Positions 49,270 to 57,713 of a stretch of 64,000 bases of DNA are shown here, one piece after another. Location of the stretch: NCBI GenBank assembly GCA_963740675.1, contig CAVUFS010000003.1:434001-498000 (forward strand), read 5' to 3'. The notes beneath the pieces were generated by a model. It was given only the letters and a program-made list of their open reading frames with translations, searched no databases and was not told the DNA's origin. Position numbers and translations under genes: made by a program. The number at the start of each line of letters is the position of its first letter. Position 1 is the stretch's first letter. The DNA comes from CAIKMD01 sp963740675 (lineage in GTDB: Bacteria > Pseudomonadota > Alphaproteobacteria > ATCC43930 > CGMCC-115725).

Positions 49270-50619
49270 ATGCGTCTCCTGATTCTCGGACCGCTCGACG
49301 GCCATTTCAGCACCGCCGGCAAGATCGCGCTCAACCGCGGTGCGACCGTCGCCCATGCCGACGATATCGACCACGGCCTCAGCGCCTTGCGCTCGGGCCA
49401 GGGTGCCGATCTGTTGATGATGGACGTGAAGCTCGACATCGCACGGATGATCGAAAGCCTGAAGCAGGAGCGATTCTCCGTTCCGATCGTCGCTTGCGGC
49501 ATCGGCAACGACGCCGACGCGGCCGTCCGCGCGATCAAGGCCGGCGCCAAGGAATACATCCCCCTGCCCCCGGATGCGGAGTTGATCGCCGCGGTGCTGC
49601 AAGCGGTCTCGACCGACAGCCACGCGCTGATCTATCGCGATGCGGCGATGGAGCGCGTGGTGCGCCTCGCCGAGCAGGTCGCGCCGTCCGAGGCCTCGAT
49701 CCTCATCACCGGCGAGAGCGGCACGGGTAAAGAAGTGCTCGCGCGCTATGTCCACCGCAAGAGCAAGCGCGCCAAGGCACCGTTCATCTCGGTCAATTGC
49801 GCCGCGATCCCGGAAAACCTGCTCGAAAGCGAGCTCTTCGGCCACGAGAAAGGCGCGTTCACCGGCGCCGTCGCCCGCCGCATCGGCAAATTCGAAGAAG
49901 CCCATGGCGGCACCTTGCTGCTCGACGAAATCAGTGAGATGCATCCCCGTCTCCAGGCGAAACTGCTGCGCGCGATCCAGGAGCGTGAGATCGATCGCGT
50001 CGGCGGCACGCAGCCGATCAAGGTCGACATCCGCCTGATCGCCACTTCGAACCGCGACCTCGAAGCCGAGGCGCGCAACGGCAATTTCCGCGAAGACCTT
50101 TATTTCCGCCTCAACGTCGTCAATGTCCACGTCCTGCCGCTGCGCGAGCGCCCGCGCGACATCGATATGCTGGCCGATTTCTTCGCCAAGAAATACGCCG
50201 AGATGAACGCCCTGCCCCAGCGCCGGCTCTCGCCCGCGCTGCGCGAGAAGCTCATCCATCACGCCTGGCGCGGCAATGTCCGCGAGCTCGAGAACACCAT
50301 GCATCGCGCGGTACTCTTGGGCCATGGCGAAGAGATTGGGCCGGACGCGATCGCCCTGCCGAATGCCAAGCCGAATGCGGCGGCGGCCGCTGAGACCGAG
50401 GCGAGTGCCGGCGCCCGCGCCGGTCTGGTCGGCCGCACCGTCGCCGATGTCGAGCGCGATCTTATCCTCGAGACGCTGCAGCACTGCCTCGGCAATCGCA
50501 CCCATGCCGCGAATATCCTCGGCATCTCGATCCGCACCCTGCGCAACAAGCTCCAGCAGTACCGGCAAGAAGGTGTTCCCGTGCCGCTGCCGAGCGAGCC
50601 CGAGCGCATCCCGGCTTAA
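49270..50619 (+). CDS. flbD: Sigma-54-dependent flagellar activator FlbD
   Basis: A 449-residue NtrC-family activator. The N-terminal receiver (about 1-120) is degenerate: it opens L-I-L-G-P-L-D-G in place of the acidic pair. The AAA+ domain has Walker A G-E-S-G-T-G-K-E, the sigma-54 contact loop G-A-F-T-G-A and Walker B L-L-L-D-E. The C-terminal Fis-type helix-turn-helix is T-H-A-A-N-I-L-G-I-S-I-R-T-L. In Caulobacter FlbD is activated through FliX; both genes are here. It presumably binds the CGGCA-N5-TGCCG palindromes and can both activate sigma-54 promoters and repress fliF. Confidence 0.93.
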   Translation: MRLLILGPLDGHFSTAGKIALNRGATVAHADDIDHGLSALRSGQGADLLMMDVKLDIARMIESLKQERFSVPIVACGIGNDADAAVRAIKAGAKEYIPLPPDAELIAAVLQAVSTDSHALIYRDAAMERVVRLAEQVAPSEASILITGESGTGKEVLARYVHRKSKRAKAPFISVNCAAIPENLLESELFGHEKGAFTGAVARRIGKFEEAHGGTLLLDEISEMHPRLQAKLLRAIQEREIDRVGGTQPIKVDIRLIATSNRDLEAEARNGNFREDLYFRLNVVNVHVLPLRERPRDIDMLADFFAKKYAEMNALPQRRLSPALREKLIHHAWRGNVRELENTMHRAVLLGHGEEIGPDAIALPNAKPNAAAAAETEASAGARAGLVGRTVADVERDLILETLQHCLGNRTHAANILGISIRTLRNKLQQYRQEGVPVPLPSEPERIPA

Positions 50620-50657
50620 TTTTCGCCTAGCGTACATTCGATAGTTGGTGATCGGTT

Positions 50658-52763
50658 ATGGCTGATATTACTGCCGCCCCACAGAACCCGACGGACATCG
50701 TCGCCAAGATTACCGCCGCGCTGAAGCGCGGCGAGATCGCGCTGGCGCTCGGTGTTGTCGGCATCCTGTCGGTGATGATCCTGCCGATGCCGACCTGGCT
50801 GCTCGATATCAGCCTGGCGTTGTCGATCACCTTGGCTGTTCTTATCCTGATGGTCGGCTTGTTCATCGAGCGGCCGCTGGAATTCTCCGCCTTCCCGACG
50901 GTGCTGCTCATCTCGACGATGATGCGCCTCGCCCTCAACCTCGCCTCGACCCGGCTGATCCTGGGGAATGGCGGGACCGGAACCGCTGCCGCGGGCCACG
51001 TGATTCAGGCCTTCGGCAATTTCGTGATGGGCGGCAATTTCGTCATCGGCGCTATCGTCTTCACGATCCTGGTGGTCGTGAACTTCGTCGTCATCACCAA
51101 AGGTTCGGGCCGTATCGCGGAAGTCGCGGCACGCTTCAGCTTGGATGCGATGCCCGGCAAGCAGATGGCGATCGACGCCGATCTCAGCGCCGGCCTCATC
51201 GACGAAGGCAAGGCGCGGGCCCGCCGCAAAGACCTCGAAGACGAAAGCAACTTCTTCGGCGCCATGGACGGTGCCTCGAAATTTGTCCGCGGCGATGCCG
51301 TCGCCGGTCTCATCATCACCGCCATCAACGTCGTCGGCGGCATCTTCATCGGCGTCGCCCAGCACGGCCTCTCGTTCAGCGAAGCCACGCATACGTTCAC
51401 GCTGCTCAGCGTCGGTGACGGTCTGGTCTCGCAGATCCCGGCGCTGATCGTCTCGACCGCCGCCGGTATGCTGGTGTCGAAAGCCGGCATCAGCGGCTCG
51501 ACCGACAAAGCCTTGTTCGGCCAGCTCGGCGCGCATCCCGCCGCGCTCGGCGTCGCATCATTCCTTGCCTTCGTCCTCGCCCTCATCCCGGGCGTGCCCT
51601 TCGTCCCCTTCATGGCGCTCTCGCTGCTCTCGGGCGGCGCGGCCTATAAGGTCAACGAGAAGAAGGAAAAGGCGAAGAGCGCCGCCGAAGAGGCCGAGAA
51701 AGCCGAAGCCGAAAAAGCGACGCAGAAAGAAGAGCCGATCACCGCGGCGCTGCAGATCGACCAGATCCGCCTCGAGCTCGGCTATGGCCTGCTCGCCCTC
51801 ATCAACAGCGAGCACGGCACGCGCCTCACCGACCAGGTAAAGGCGCTGCGCCGCACGCTGGTCCAAGAGATGGGCTTCATCATGCCCTCGGTGCGCATCC
51901 AGGATAATCTCCAGCTTGCGGCCAACAGCTACATCATCCGCGTCAAAGAGATCGAAGTCGGCCGCGGCGAGCTGCGGCCGAACATGCTCCTGGTCATGGA
52001 CCCGCGCGGCGAGCCGATCGCGCTCAACGGCGAGAACACCACCGAGCCGACCTTCGGCCTGCCGGCGCAGTGGGTCTCGGAGACCATGCGCGAGGAAGCG
52101 CAATTCCGCGGCTATACCGTCGTCGAGCCGCAGACCGTCATCACCACCCATCTCACCGAGGTGGTGAAGGACAATATGTCCGAGCTGCTCTCCTACTCGG
52201 AGACGCAGAAACTCGTCGATGAGCTCGACAAGCCGCATCAGAAGCTGGTCACCGACATGGTGCCGGCGCAGATCTCGATGGGCTCGGTTCAGCGCGTGCT
52301 GCAGAATCTGTTGAACGAGCGTATCTCGATCCGCGACCTGCCGACCATCCTCGAAGGCATCGCCGAGGCCTGCGGCTTCAGCCGAAACATCTCGGTCATC
52401 ACCGAGCATGTGCGAGCGCGGCTCGCGCGCCAGATCTCGGATTCCAATGCCAACGAGCAAGGCATCATCTCGCTCGTCAGCCTGTCGCCGCAATGGGAGC
52501 AGGCTTTCGCCGAGGCGCTGACCGGTCAGGGCGAAGACCGCCATCTCAGCATGGCGCCGTCGAAACTGCAGGAATTCATCGGCGCCGTGCGCACCAATTT
52601 CGAGCGTCTCGCCCAGCGCGGCGAAACGCCGGTGCTGCTGACCAGCCCCGCGGTTCGGCCGTATGTGCGCTCGATCATCGAACGCTTCCGGTCCATGACG
52701 GTCGTGATGTCGCAGAACGAAATCCATCCGCGCGCGCGGATCAGGACGCTCGGCGCGATCTAA
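50658..52763 (+). CDS. flhA: Flagellar export gate protein FlhA
   Basis: A 701-residue inner-membrane export component. Eight N-terminal transmembrane helices (about 30-320) include the FHIPEP-family segment V-V-I-T-K-G-S-G-R-I-A-E-V-A-A-R-F and L-D-A-M-P-G-K-Q-M-A-I-D-A-D. A charged Lys/Glu linker (about 335-360) precedes the cytoplasmic domain. Length is full. It follows flbD by 38 bases. Confidence 0.97.
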   Translation: MADITAAPQNPTDIVAKITAALKRGEIALALGVVGILSVMILPMPTWLLDISLALSITLAVLILMVGLFIERPLEFSAFPTVLLISTMMRLALNLASTRLILGNGGTGTAAAGHVIQAFGNFVMGGNFVIGAIVFTILVVVNFVVITKGSGRIAEVAARFSLDAMPGKQMAIDADLSAGLIDEGKARARRKDLEDESNFFGAMDGASKFVRGDAVAGLIITAINVVGGIFIGVAQHGLSFSEATHTFTLLSVGDGLVSQIPALIVSTAAGMLVSKAGISGSTDKALFGQLGAHPAALGVASFLAFVLALIPGVPFVPFMALSLLSGGAAYKVNEKKEKAKSAAEEAEKAEAEKATQKEEPITAALQIDQIRLELGYGLLALINSEHGTRLTDQVKALRRTLVQEMGFIMPSVRIQDNLQLAANSYIIRVKEIEVGRGELRPNMLLVMDPRGEPIALNGENTTEPTFGLPAQWVSETMREEAQFRGYTVVEPQTVITTHLTEVVKDNMSELLSYSETQKLVDELDKPHQKLVTDMVPAQISMGSVQRVLQNLLNERISIRDLPTILEGIAEACGFSRNISVITEHVRARLARQISDSNANEQGIISLVSLSPQWEQAFAEALTGQGEDRHLSMAPSKLQEFIGAVRTNFERLAQRGETPVLLTSPAVRPYVRSIIERFRSMTVVMSQNEIHPRARIRTLGAI

Positions 52764-52777
52764 TCGGATAAGCGAAA

Positions 52778-53692
52778 ATGCGCCTCAGGACATTCATTGG
52801 CCGTTCACCCGCCGAAGCCATGGCCGCGGTGCGTGCCGCGCTGGGCCCCGATGCGGTGATCGTCTCGGCCCAGGACGACGGCAACGGCAATACCCGCGTC
52901 ACTGCGGCGCTCGACGATCGCGATAACGGTCCCGATATTCCGGCCGTCGATATGGTGCTGAGCGATGCCCTCGACTTTCACGGCGCCGCGATGTCGATGC
53001 GCGCCCGGATCATCAACAACGCGCTGCAATCCGCGCTGGAGAACCCGACCGAAGCCCTGGCCTCGGGTCTTGGCCATACTTTCCGCTTCACGCCGGTCAC
53101 ACCGAAAGACAGGGCCATCCTGCTGGTCGGTGCGCCGGGCGCGGGCAAAACCATTACGGCCGCGAAGCTCGCGACGCGCGACGTGCTGGCGGGTAGACGC
53201 GTGCGTCTTATTTCGACCGATCTCGCGCGCGCAGGCGGCGTCGCGCAACTCGAATCTTTCGCCAAGATCCTCGGCGTGCCATTCGCGACCGCGGATGGTC
53301 CGGCCGCGCTCGGCTCGATGGTCACGCTGGCTGATCCGAAAGAGCGGCTCATCATCGACACCGCCGGCGTCAATCCATTCAGCACCGGCGACCGCCGCGA
53401 TCTCGCGGCACTGATCGGTGCCTCGACCGCCGAGCCGTTGCTCGTCTTCGCCGCAGGCGCCGATGCCGCCGACGGCAGCGAGCGCGCGCAGATTTTCGCC
53501 GATCTCGGTTGCACGCGCGCTGTTGTCACACAGCTCGACGCAACGCGACGCCTCGGCAGCGTGCTTGCGATGATCGAAGCCGCCAAGCTTGGCTTTGCCG
53601 AAGCCGGAATCGCCGCCGATATCGCCGACGGAATGCTGCCGTTTACGTCCGTTCTGCTGGCGCGATTGTTATTGCCGAAAGGTTCTGCATGA
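52778..53692 (+). CDS. flhF: FlhF-like SRP-type GTPase
   Basis: A 304-residue GTPase of the FlhF branch of the signal-recognition family, governing flagellar placement. It starts M-R-L-R-T-F-I-G-R-S-P-A-E-A-M. The P-loop G-A-P-G-A-G-K-T is near residue 120-127, D-T-A-G follows near residue 190, and T-Q-L-D stands in place of the T-K-L-D guanine motif. The N-terminal region is shorter than in Vibrio or Pseudomonas FlhF. Its stop overlaps the flhG start by four bases. Confidence 0.82.
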   Translation: MRLRTFIGRSPAEAMAAVRAALGPDAVIVSAQDDGNGNTRVTAALDDRDNGPDIPAVDMVLSDALDFHGAAMSMRARIINNALQSALENPTEALASGLGHTFRFTPVTPKDRAILLVGAPGAGKTITAAKLATRDVLAGRRVRLISTDLARAGGVAQLESFAKILGVPFATADGPAALGSMVTLADPKERLIIDTAGVNPFSTGDRRDLAALIGASTAEPLLVFAAGADAADGSERAQIFADLGCTRAVVTQLDATRRLGSVLAMIEAAKLGFAEAGIAADIADGMLPFTSVLLARLLLPKGSA

Positions 53693-54504
53693 CCAGTATC
53701 GATATCAACTCCCCGACAGTCCCGACGCGTTCGGCCGCGACGCGTAACATCATCGCGGTTGCCTCGGGCAAGGGCGGCGTCGGCAAGACCTGGTTCTCGA
53801 TCACCCTGGCGCATGCACTGGCACAAGCCGGCCGCCGCACGCTGCTGTTCGATGGCGATCTCGGCCTTGCCAATGTCGACGTTCAGCTCGGACTCCAGCC
53901 GCATGGCGATATCGCCGGTATCATCGCCGGCGATATGACACTCGCCGATGCGGTGACGCCATTCGATGGCGGCGCCAGCCGCAACGGTTTCGATATTATC
54001 GCCGGACGCTCGGGCTCGGATCGGCTTGCGAATCTCGGCGCGGCCAAGGTTGTCGCGTTGCGCAACGAGTTGCAAACCTTTGCGCGCCAATACGATTGGG
54101 TCGTGCTCGATCTCGGCGCCGGTATCGAGCGGACCGTGCGACTGATGGCGGCGAATTCGCGCGCCTGTCTTGTCGTCACCACCGACGAGCCGACCGCCAT
54201 CACCGATGCCTACGCCTATATCAAGATCACGGCACAGGAGCGGCTGCCCGAGGGCATCCGCATCGTCATCAACATGGCTTCCTCGACCGAGGAAGGCGAG
54301 CGCACTTATGCGACCTTGCTGCGGGCTTGCCGCGAATTCCTGAAGATCGAGCCGCCTTTTGCCGGGCTCGTGCATCGCGACGATATGGTGAAAGACGCGA
54401 TCCGCCGGCAAACCTCGATCATGAAGCGTAATCCCAATACCGAAGCGGCCCGAGACGTCGATCAGATCGCGCGGCGCCTCGATCGCGAATTGCGGGTCTG
54501 GTAA
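53689..54504 (+). CDS. flhG: FlhG/FleN-type MinD-like ATPase
   Basis: A 271-residue MinD-family ATPase controlling flagellar number, usually partner of FlhF. The deviant Walker A G-K-G-G-V-G-K-T-W and F-D-G-D-L-G-L-A-N-V-D are clear, and D-L-G-A-G follows as the switch II. I start at 53689, where ATG overlaps the flhF stop; the frame is open further upstream but covers the flhF coding region. Confidence 0.88.
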   Translation: MTSIDINSPTVPTRSAATRNIIAVASGKGGVGKTWFSITLAHALAQAGRRTLLFDGDLGLANVDVQLGLQPHGDIAGIIAGDMTLADAVTPFDGGASRNGFDIIAGRSGSDRLANLGAAKVVALRNELQTFARQYDWVVLDLGAGIERTVRLMAANSRACLVVTTDEPTAITDAYAYIKITAQERLPEGIRIVINMASSTEEGERTYATLLRACREFLKIEPPFAGLVHRDDMVKDAIRRQTSIMKRNPNTEAARDVDQIARRLDRELRVW

Positions 54505-54505
54505 A

Positions 54506-55558
54506 ATGGGCGATACCGTCGGCTTCGGGACACCGATCACGCCGACGGCGGCGATTGACCATTGGATCAATCCCCAGACGGCCGTGACGGCAACGCAAAA
54601 TCGCGGCGAGCAGGCGCGGCCATCGCTCGATGAAGAGCCGACGAAACTCGGCCTCGGCACAGTGATCTCCGCCGTGGTGCGCGCACCGTCTGCGCAAGGT
54701 CCTGCCGAGGGCACGCAGCTTTCGCTTCGTCTCGTCGCGCCCACGACGGCCACGCCGGATGTGATCACGGGCGTCGTTTACGACAGCATCGGCAACGAGA
54801 CGACACTCGCGACGCCGATCGGGTTGCTTGCCTTGCAGCGTAAGATTGCCCTCCCCGCCGGCACGCAGATCGCTTTCGTGGTGATCGATACGATCGCACC
54901 CAAAGCCGAAGCCGCGATGGCACCCGCGCGTACCGGTGGCTGGAGCGCACTCGAAGAAACGTTGTTCGCGCTGGTCGGTCAGTCGCCGGCTATTGCCGAA
55001 CAGCTTCGTGCTGAGCTCACCCCGCCATCGGGTACCGACCTTGCCGGCACGCTCCTCTATCTGATCGGCGCACTCTACCAAGGCAATTGGCCGAGCCCCG
55101 CCGTCACCCGCGCGCTCAATGAATCCGGCAATGGCAAGCTCACCAAGCGGCTCGCCGACGACATCGCGGCGCTACGCCGCCTCGGCGATGACGAGAGCAC
55201 CGGCGAATGGCGCGTGCTGACACTGCCGTTGCTGCTCGGCAATTTCCCGCTCCCGGTCAGGCTTTATCTGCAACGGCGTCGACCCGTCGGCCAGGACGCG
55301 ATCCGCTTCGCCCTGGAGGCCGAGCTCAGCCGGCTCGGCCCGGTCCAGCTCGATTGCTTGGTGCGCGCCAAGCGGCTGATCCTCGTGCTGCGCAGCCATC
55401 GCAGCCTTCCGCCCGAGCTGCGCGACGAGATGCGCGCCGTGTTCCAGCGCGCCCTGCAAGCATGGCACATCAGCGGCGATCTCAGCTTCGCGACCGTCGC
55501 CACGTTCCTGGTGCACCCGCTCGATCAGATGCGGGAACACATCCAGATTACGGCTTAA
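54506..55558 (+). CDS. FliK-like hook-length-domain protein, second copy
   Basis: A 350-residue protein. The last third resembles the hook-length-control domain: F-A-L-E-A-E-L-S-R-L-G-P-V-Q-L-D-C-L, then L-P-P-E-L-R-D-E-M-R-A-V-F-Q-R-A-L. The N-terminal half has no recognisable domain. It starts two bases after the flhG stop and ends the operon. The main fliK is at 41638, so this may have a different role. Family assignment is moderate. Confidence 0.5.
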   Translation: MGDTVGFGTPITPTAAIDHWINPQTAVTATQNRGEQARPSLDEEPTKLGLGTVISAVVRAPSAQGPAEGTQLSLRLVAPTTATPDVITGVVYDSIGNETTLATPIGLLALQRKIALPAGTQIAFVVIDTIAPKAEAAMAPARTGGWSALEETLFALVGQSPAIAEQLRAELTPPSGTDLAGTLLYLIGALYQGNWPSPAVTRALNESGNGKLTKRLADDIAALRRLGDDESTGEWRVLTLPLLLGNFPLPVRLYLQRRRPVGQDAIRFALEAELSRLGPVQLDCLVRAKRLILVLRSHRSLPPELRDEMRAVFQRALQAWHISGDLSFATVATFLVHPLDQMREHIQITA

Positions 55559-55582
55559 TTAGAGTGTCTACAGAAGTTTGAA

Positions 55583-55670
55583 CGTCATGGCCGGGCTTGT
55601 CCCGGCCATCTACGTCTTGGACAAGCTGGTATGAAGTCGTGGATGCGCGGGACAAGCCCGCGCATGACGA
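55583..55670. repeat. Intergenic palindromic repeat, family C, longer copy
   Basis: The left hairpin ATGGCCGGG/CCCGGCCAT and right hairpin GCGCGGGACAAGCCCGCGC lie in an inverted arrangement (GTCATG...CATGACGA). It lies between the convergent ends of the FliK-like gene and fliJ. A shorter copy is at 17127-17160. Confidence 0.75.
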
Positions 55671-55707
55671 TGAAGAAGAGCGATTAACGCCGTCGCACCG
55701 CCGAAAC

Positions 55708-56124
55708 TTAGCCCGATTTGCGGCGGAAGCCGGCGAGCGCGACTTCGTCGAGCTCTTGCTGGCGCAACCGCTCGATTCCGCGATGTTTGGCGAGCAACCG
55801 ATTGGCGGCGGCGATCTCGTAGCGTTTCACTTCGGCGAAGGCATCGGCGAGCGCGGCCCGCGCGCCGACGATCTGCTGCTCGGTTTCCTGAATCGATTGG
55901 TTCAACTTGGTGCGGCGATCGATCAGCGTCTTGGCATAGCCGCTATAGGTGAAGCTCGCCTCATGCGAGCCACCCGCGACCTGCTGCTCGTAATCCTTCT
56001 CGCCGTCGAGACGTTGCAACTCGGCGCGCAACTTGTCGGCAAGGTTCTCGAACTCGGTGACCCGGCGGCGTTGTTCGTCGAGCTGCCAGCGATGCAGCTT
56101 GATCAGCGTATCGAGCGAGCTCAT
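55708..56124 (-). CDS. fliJ: Flagellar export chaperone FliJ
   Basis: A 138-residue almost wholly coiled-coil protein (L-D-T-L-I-K-L-H-R-W-Q-L-D-E-Q-R-R-R-V at the N-terminus, then heptads). FliJ forms the stalk of the FliI ATPase. Its ATG overlaps the fliI stop by four bases. Low complexity of sequence, but length and position are decisive. Confidence 0.88.
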   Translation of the reverse strand: MSSLDTLIKLHRWQLDEQRRRVTEFENLADKLRAELQRLDGEKDYEQQVAGGSHEASFTYSGYAKTLIDRRTKLNQSIQETEQQIVGARAALADAFAEVKRYEIAAANRLLAKHRGIERLRQQELDEVALAGFRRKSG

Positions 56125-57455
56125 GACTCACCCGGCGGCGCCGCGAGAAGTTCGGCGAGCCCGGCATAGCCGGTCGCGAAATCGGTCTGCTCGTCCTTCC
56201 TCTGCGTGAGGAATGCCTCGATTGCGGGATAGAAGCGGATCGCCTCGTCGACCTTCGGATCGCTGCCGCGGCGATAGGCGCCGAGCCGGATCAGCTCGGC
56301 CATGTCTTCATAGACCGAGATATGATTGCGCGCGGCGGCGATGATCGCGTTTTCTTCGTCGGAATTGCAGCCCGGCATCATACGCGAGATCGAGCGCAGG
56401 ATATTGATCGCGGGATAGCGGCCGCGCTCGGCGATCGAGCGCTCGAGCACAATATGGCCGTCGAGGATCGAGCGCGTCGCATCGGCGATCGGCTCGTTGT
56501 GATCGTCGCCATCGACCAGCACCGAGAAGAGACCGGTGATGCTGCCCTTCCCTGTCCCGGGACCGGCGCGCTCCAGAAGCTTCGGCAATTCGGCAAAGAC
56601 GGTCGGCGTATAGCCTTTGGTGGTCGGCGGCTCGCCCGCGGCGAGGCCGATCTCGCGCTGCGCCGTCGCGAAGCGCGTCACGCTGTCGATCAGGCAGAGC
56701 ACGTCTTGATCGAGATCGCGCAGGAATTCGGCCATTGCCAAGGTCAGATACGCTGCCTGGCGGCGCATCAGCGGCGATTCATCTGAGGTCGCGACGACGA
56801 GGACGCTGCGCGCCAAGCCTTCGGCGCCGAGATCGTCTTCGATGAATTCCTGCACTTCGCGGCCGCGCTCGCCGACAAGACCGATCACCGTCACATCGGC
56901 GGTCGTGTACCGCGCGAACATCGACATCACCGTCGACTTGCCGACGCCAGATCCGGCGAAGATGCCCATGCGCTGCCCGCGGCAGCAGGTCAAAAAGGTA
57001 TTGATGGCGCGCACGCCGAGATCGACTTTGCCTTGCACGCGCTGGCGCGCATGGGCCGGCGGCGGCGCCGCGCGCAGCGGATAGGCGACCGGACCCTGTT
57101 TCAGGGGGCCTTTACCATCGATCGGCTCACCCATTGCGTTGATGACGCGGCCCAACCAAGATTTATCCGGGTAAATGACCGGGGTGCCCGTGGCGAGTTC
57201 GACCCGGCAGCCGAGACCGATGCCATCAAGTGCGGTAAACGGCATCGCGAGCGCTCGTCCATCGCGAAAACCCACGATTTCACAAGCCACTCGGCGGCGT
57301 TCCTGAGTCATTACGTCGCACCGGCTACCGACGGTAACCTCATGTGGCATGCCGCCAAGCTCGATCAGCATGCCGTTAACGCCCGCAACCCGGCCCCAGC
57401 GCCGATATCCGGAAAAACTATCAATATCTTCAATAGCTTGAGCGAGAAGAGACAA
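56121..57455 (-). CDS. fliI: Flagellum-specific ATPase FliI
   Basis: A 444-residue export ATPase. The Walker A G-I-F-A-G-S-G-V-G-K-S-T is near residue 160-171. V-I-G-L-V-G-E-R-G-R-E-V-Q-E-F and the Walker B L-C-L-I-D-S-V-T-R are present. The start is TTG, with GAGGTCG upstream, giving the family-consistent N-terminus M-S-L-L-A-Q-A-I. It diverges from ctrA across a region with two CtrA boxes. Confidence 0.96.
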   Translation of the reverse strand: MSLLAQAIEDIDSFSGYRRWGRVAGVNGMLIELGGMPHEVTVGSRCDVMTQERRRVACEIVGFRDGRALAMPFTALDGIGLGCRVELATGTPVIYPDKSWLGRVINAMGEPIDGKGPLKQGPVAYPLRAAPPPAHARQRVQGKVDLGVRAINTFLTCCRGQRMGIFAGSGVGKSTVMSMFARYTTADVTVIGLVGERGREVQEFIEDDLGAEGLARSVLVVATSDESPLMRRQAAYLTLAMAEFLRDLDQDVLCLIDSVTRFATAQREIGLAAGEPPTTKGYTPTVFAELPKLLERAGPGTGKGSITGLFSVLVDGDDHNEPIADATRSILDGHIVLERSIAERGRYPAINILRSISRMMPGCNSDEENAIIAAARNHISVYEDMAELIRLGAYRRGSDPKVDEAIRFYPAIEAFLTQRKDEQTDFATGYAGLAELLAAPPGES

Positions 57456-57523
57456 ATTCGACCTCGGTTGGGGAGCGGCTATATCCGGTAAACTCCCAAT
57501 GGCGCCAGCATGGTCGATTACGC

Positions 57524-57538
57524 TTAATGAGGCGTTAA
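57524..57538. promoter_or_regulatory. CtrA box, fliI side
   Basis: Perfect TTAA-TGAGGCG-TTAA, 69 bases upstream of fliI and 176 bases upstream of ctrA. Confidence 0.75.
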
Positions 57539-57632
57539 AGCGCAGTGCCTCCCGGGAAAAAATGGCGGATTTCCTTAGGTTTCTGCGCCGAGGTACGAAA
57601 ATCGTAAGAAGATTGGCGAAAATTGGGCGGAA

Positions 57633-57647
57633 TTAACGAGGTCTTAA
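57633..57647. promoter_or_regulatory. CtrA box, ctrA side
   Basis: Perfect TTAA-CGAGGTC-TTAA followed by CC, 67 bases upstream of the ctrA start. A further TTAA is at 57667. It suggests autoregulation. No GANTC (CcrM) site was found in this intergenic region. Confidence 0.75.
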
Positions 57648-57713
57648 CCCCGCTTGGTAACAATCATTAAAAGCAAGTATGGTCAACCCGAGCTTCCGAA
57701 CCGGAGGTAAGTA

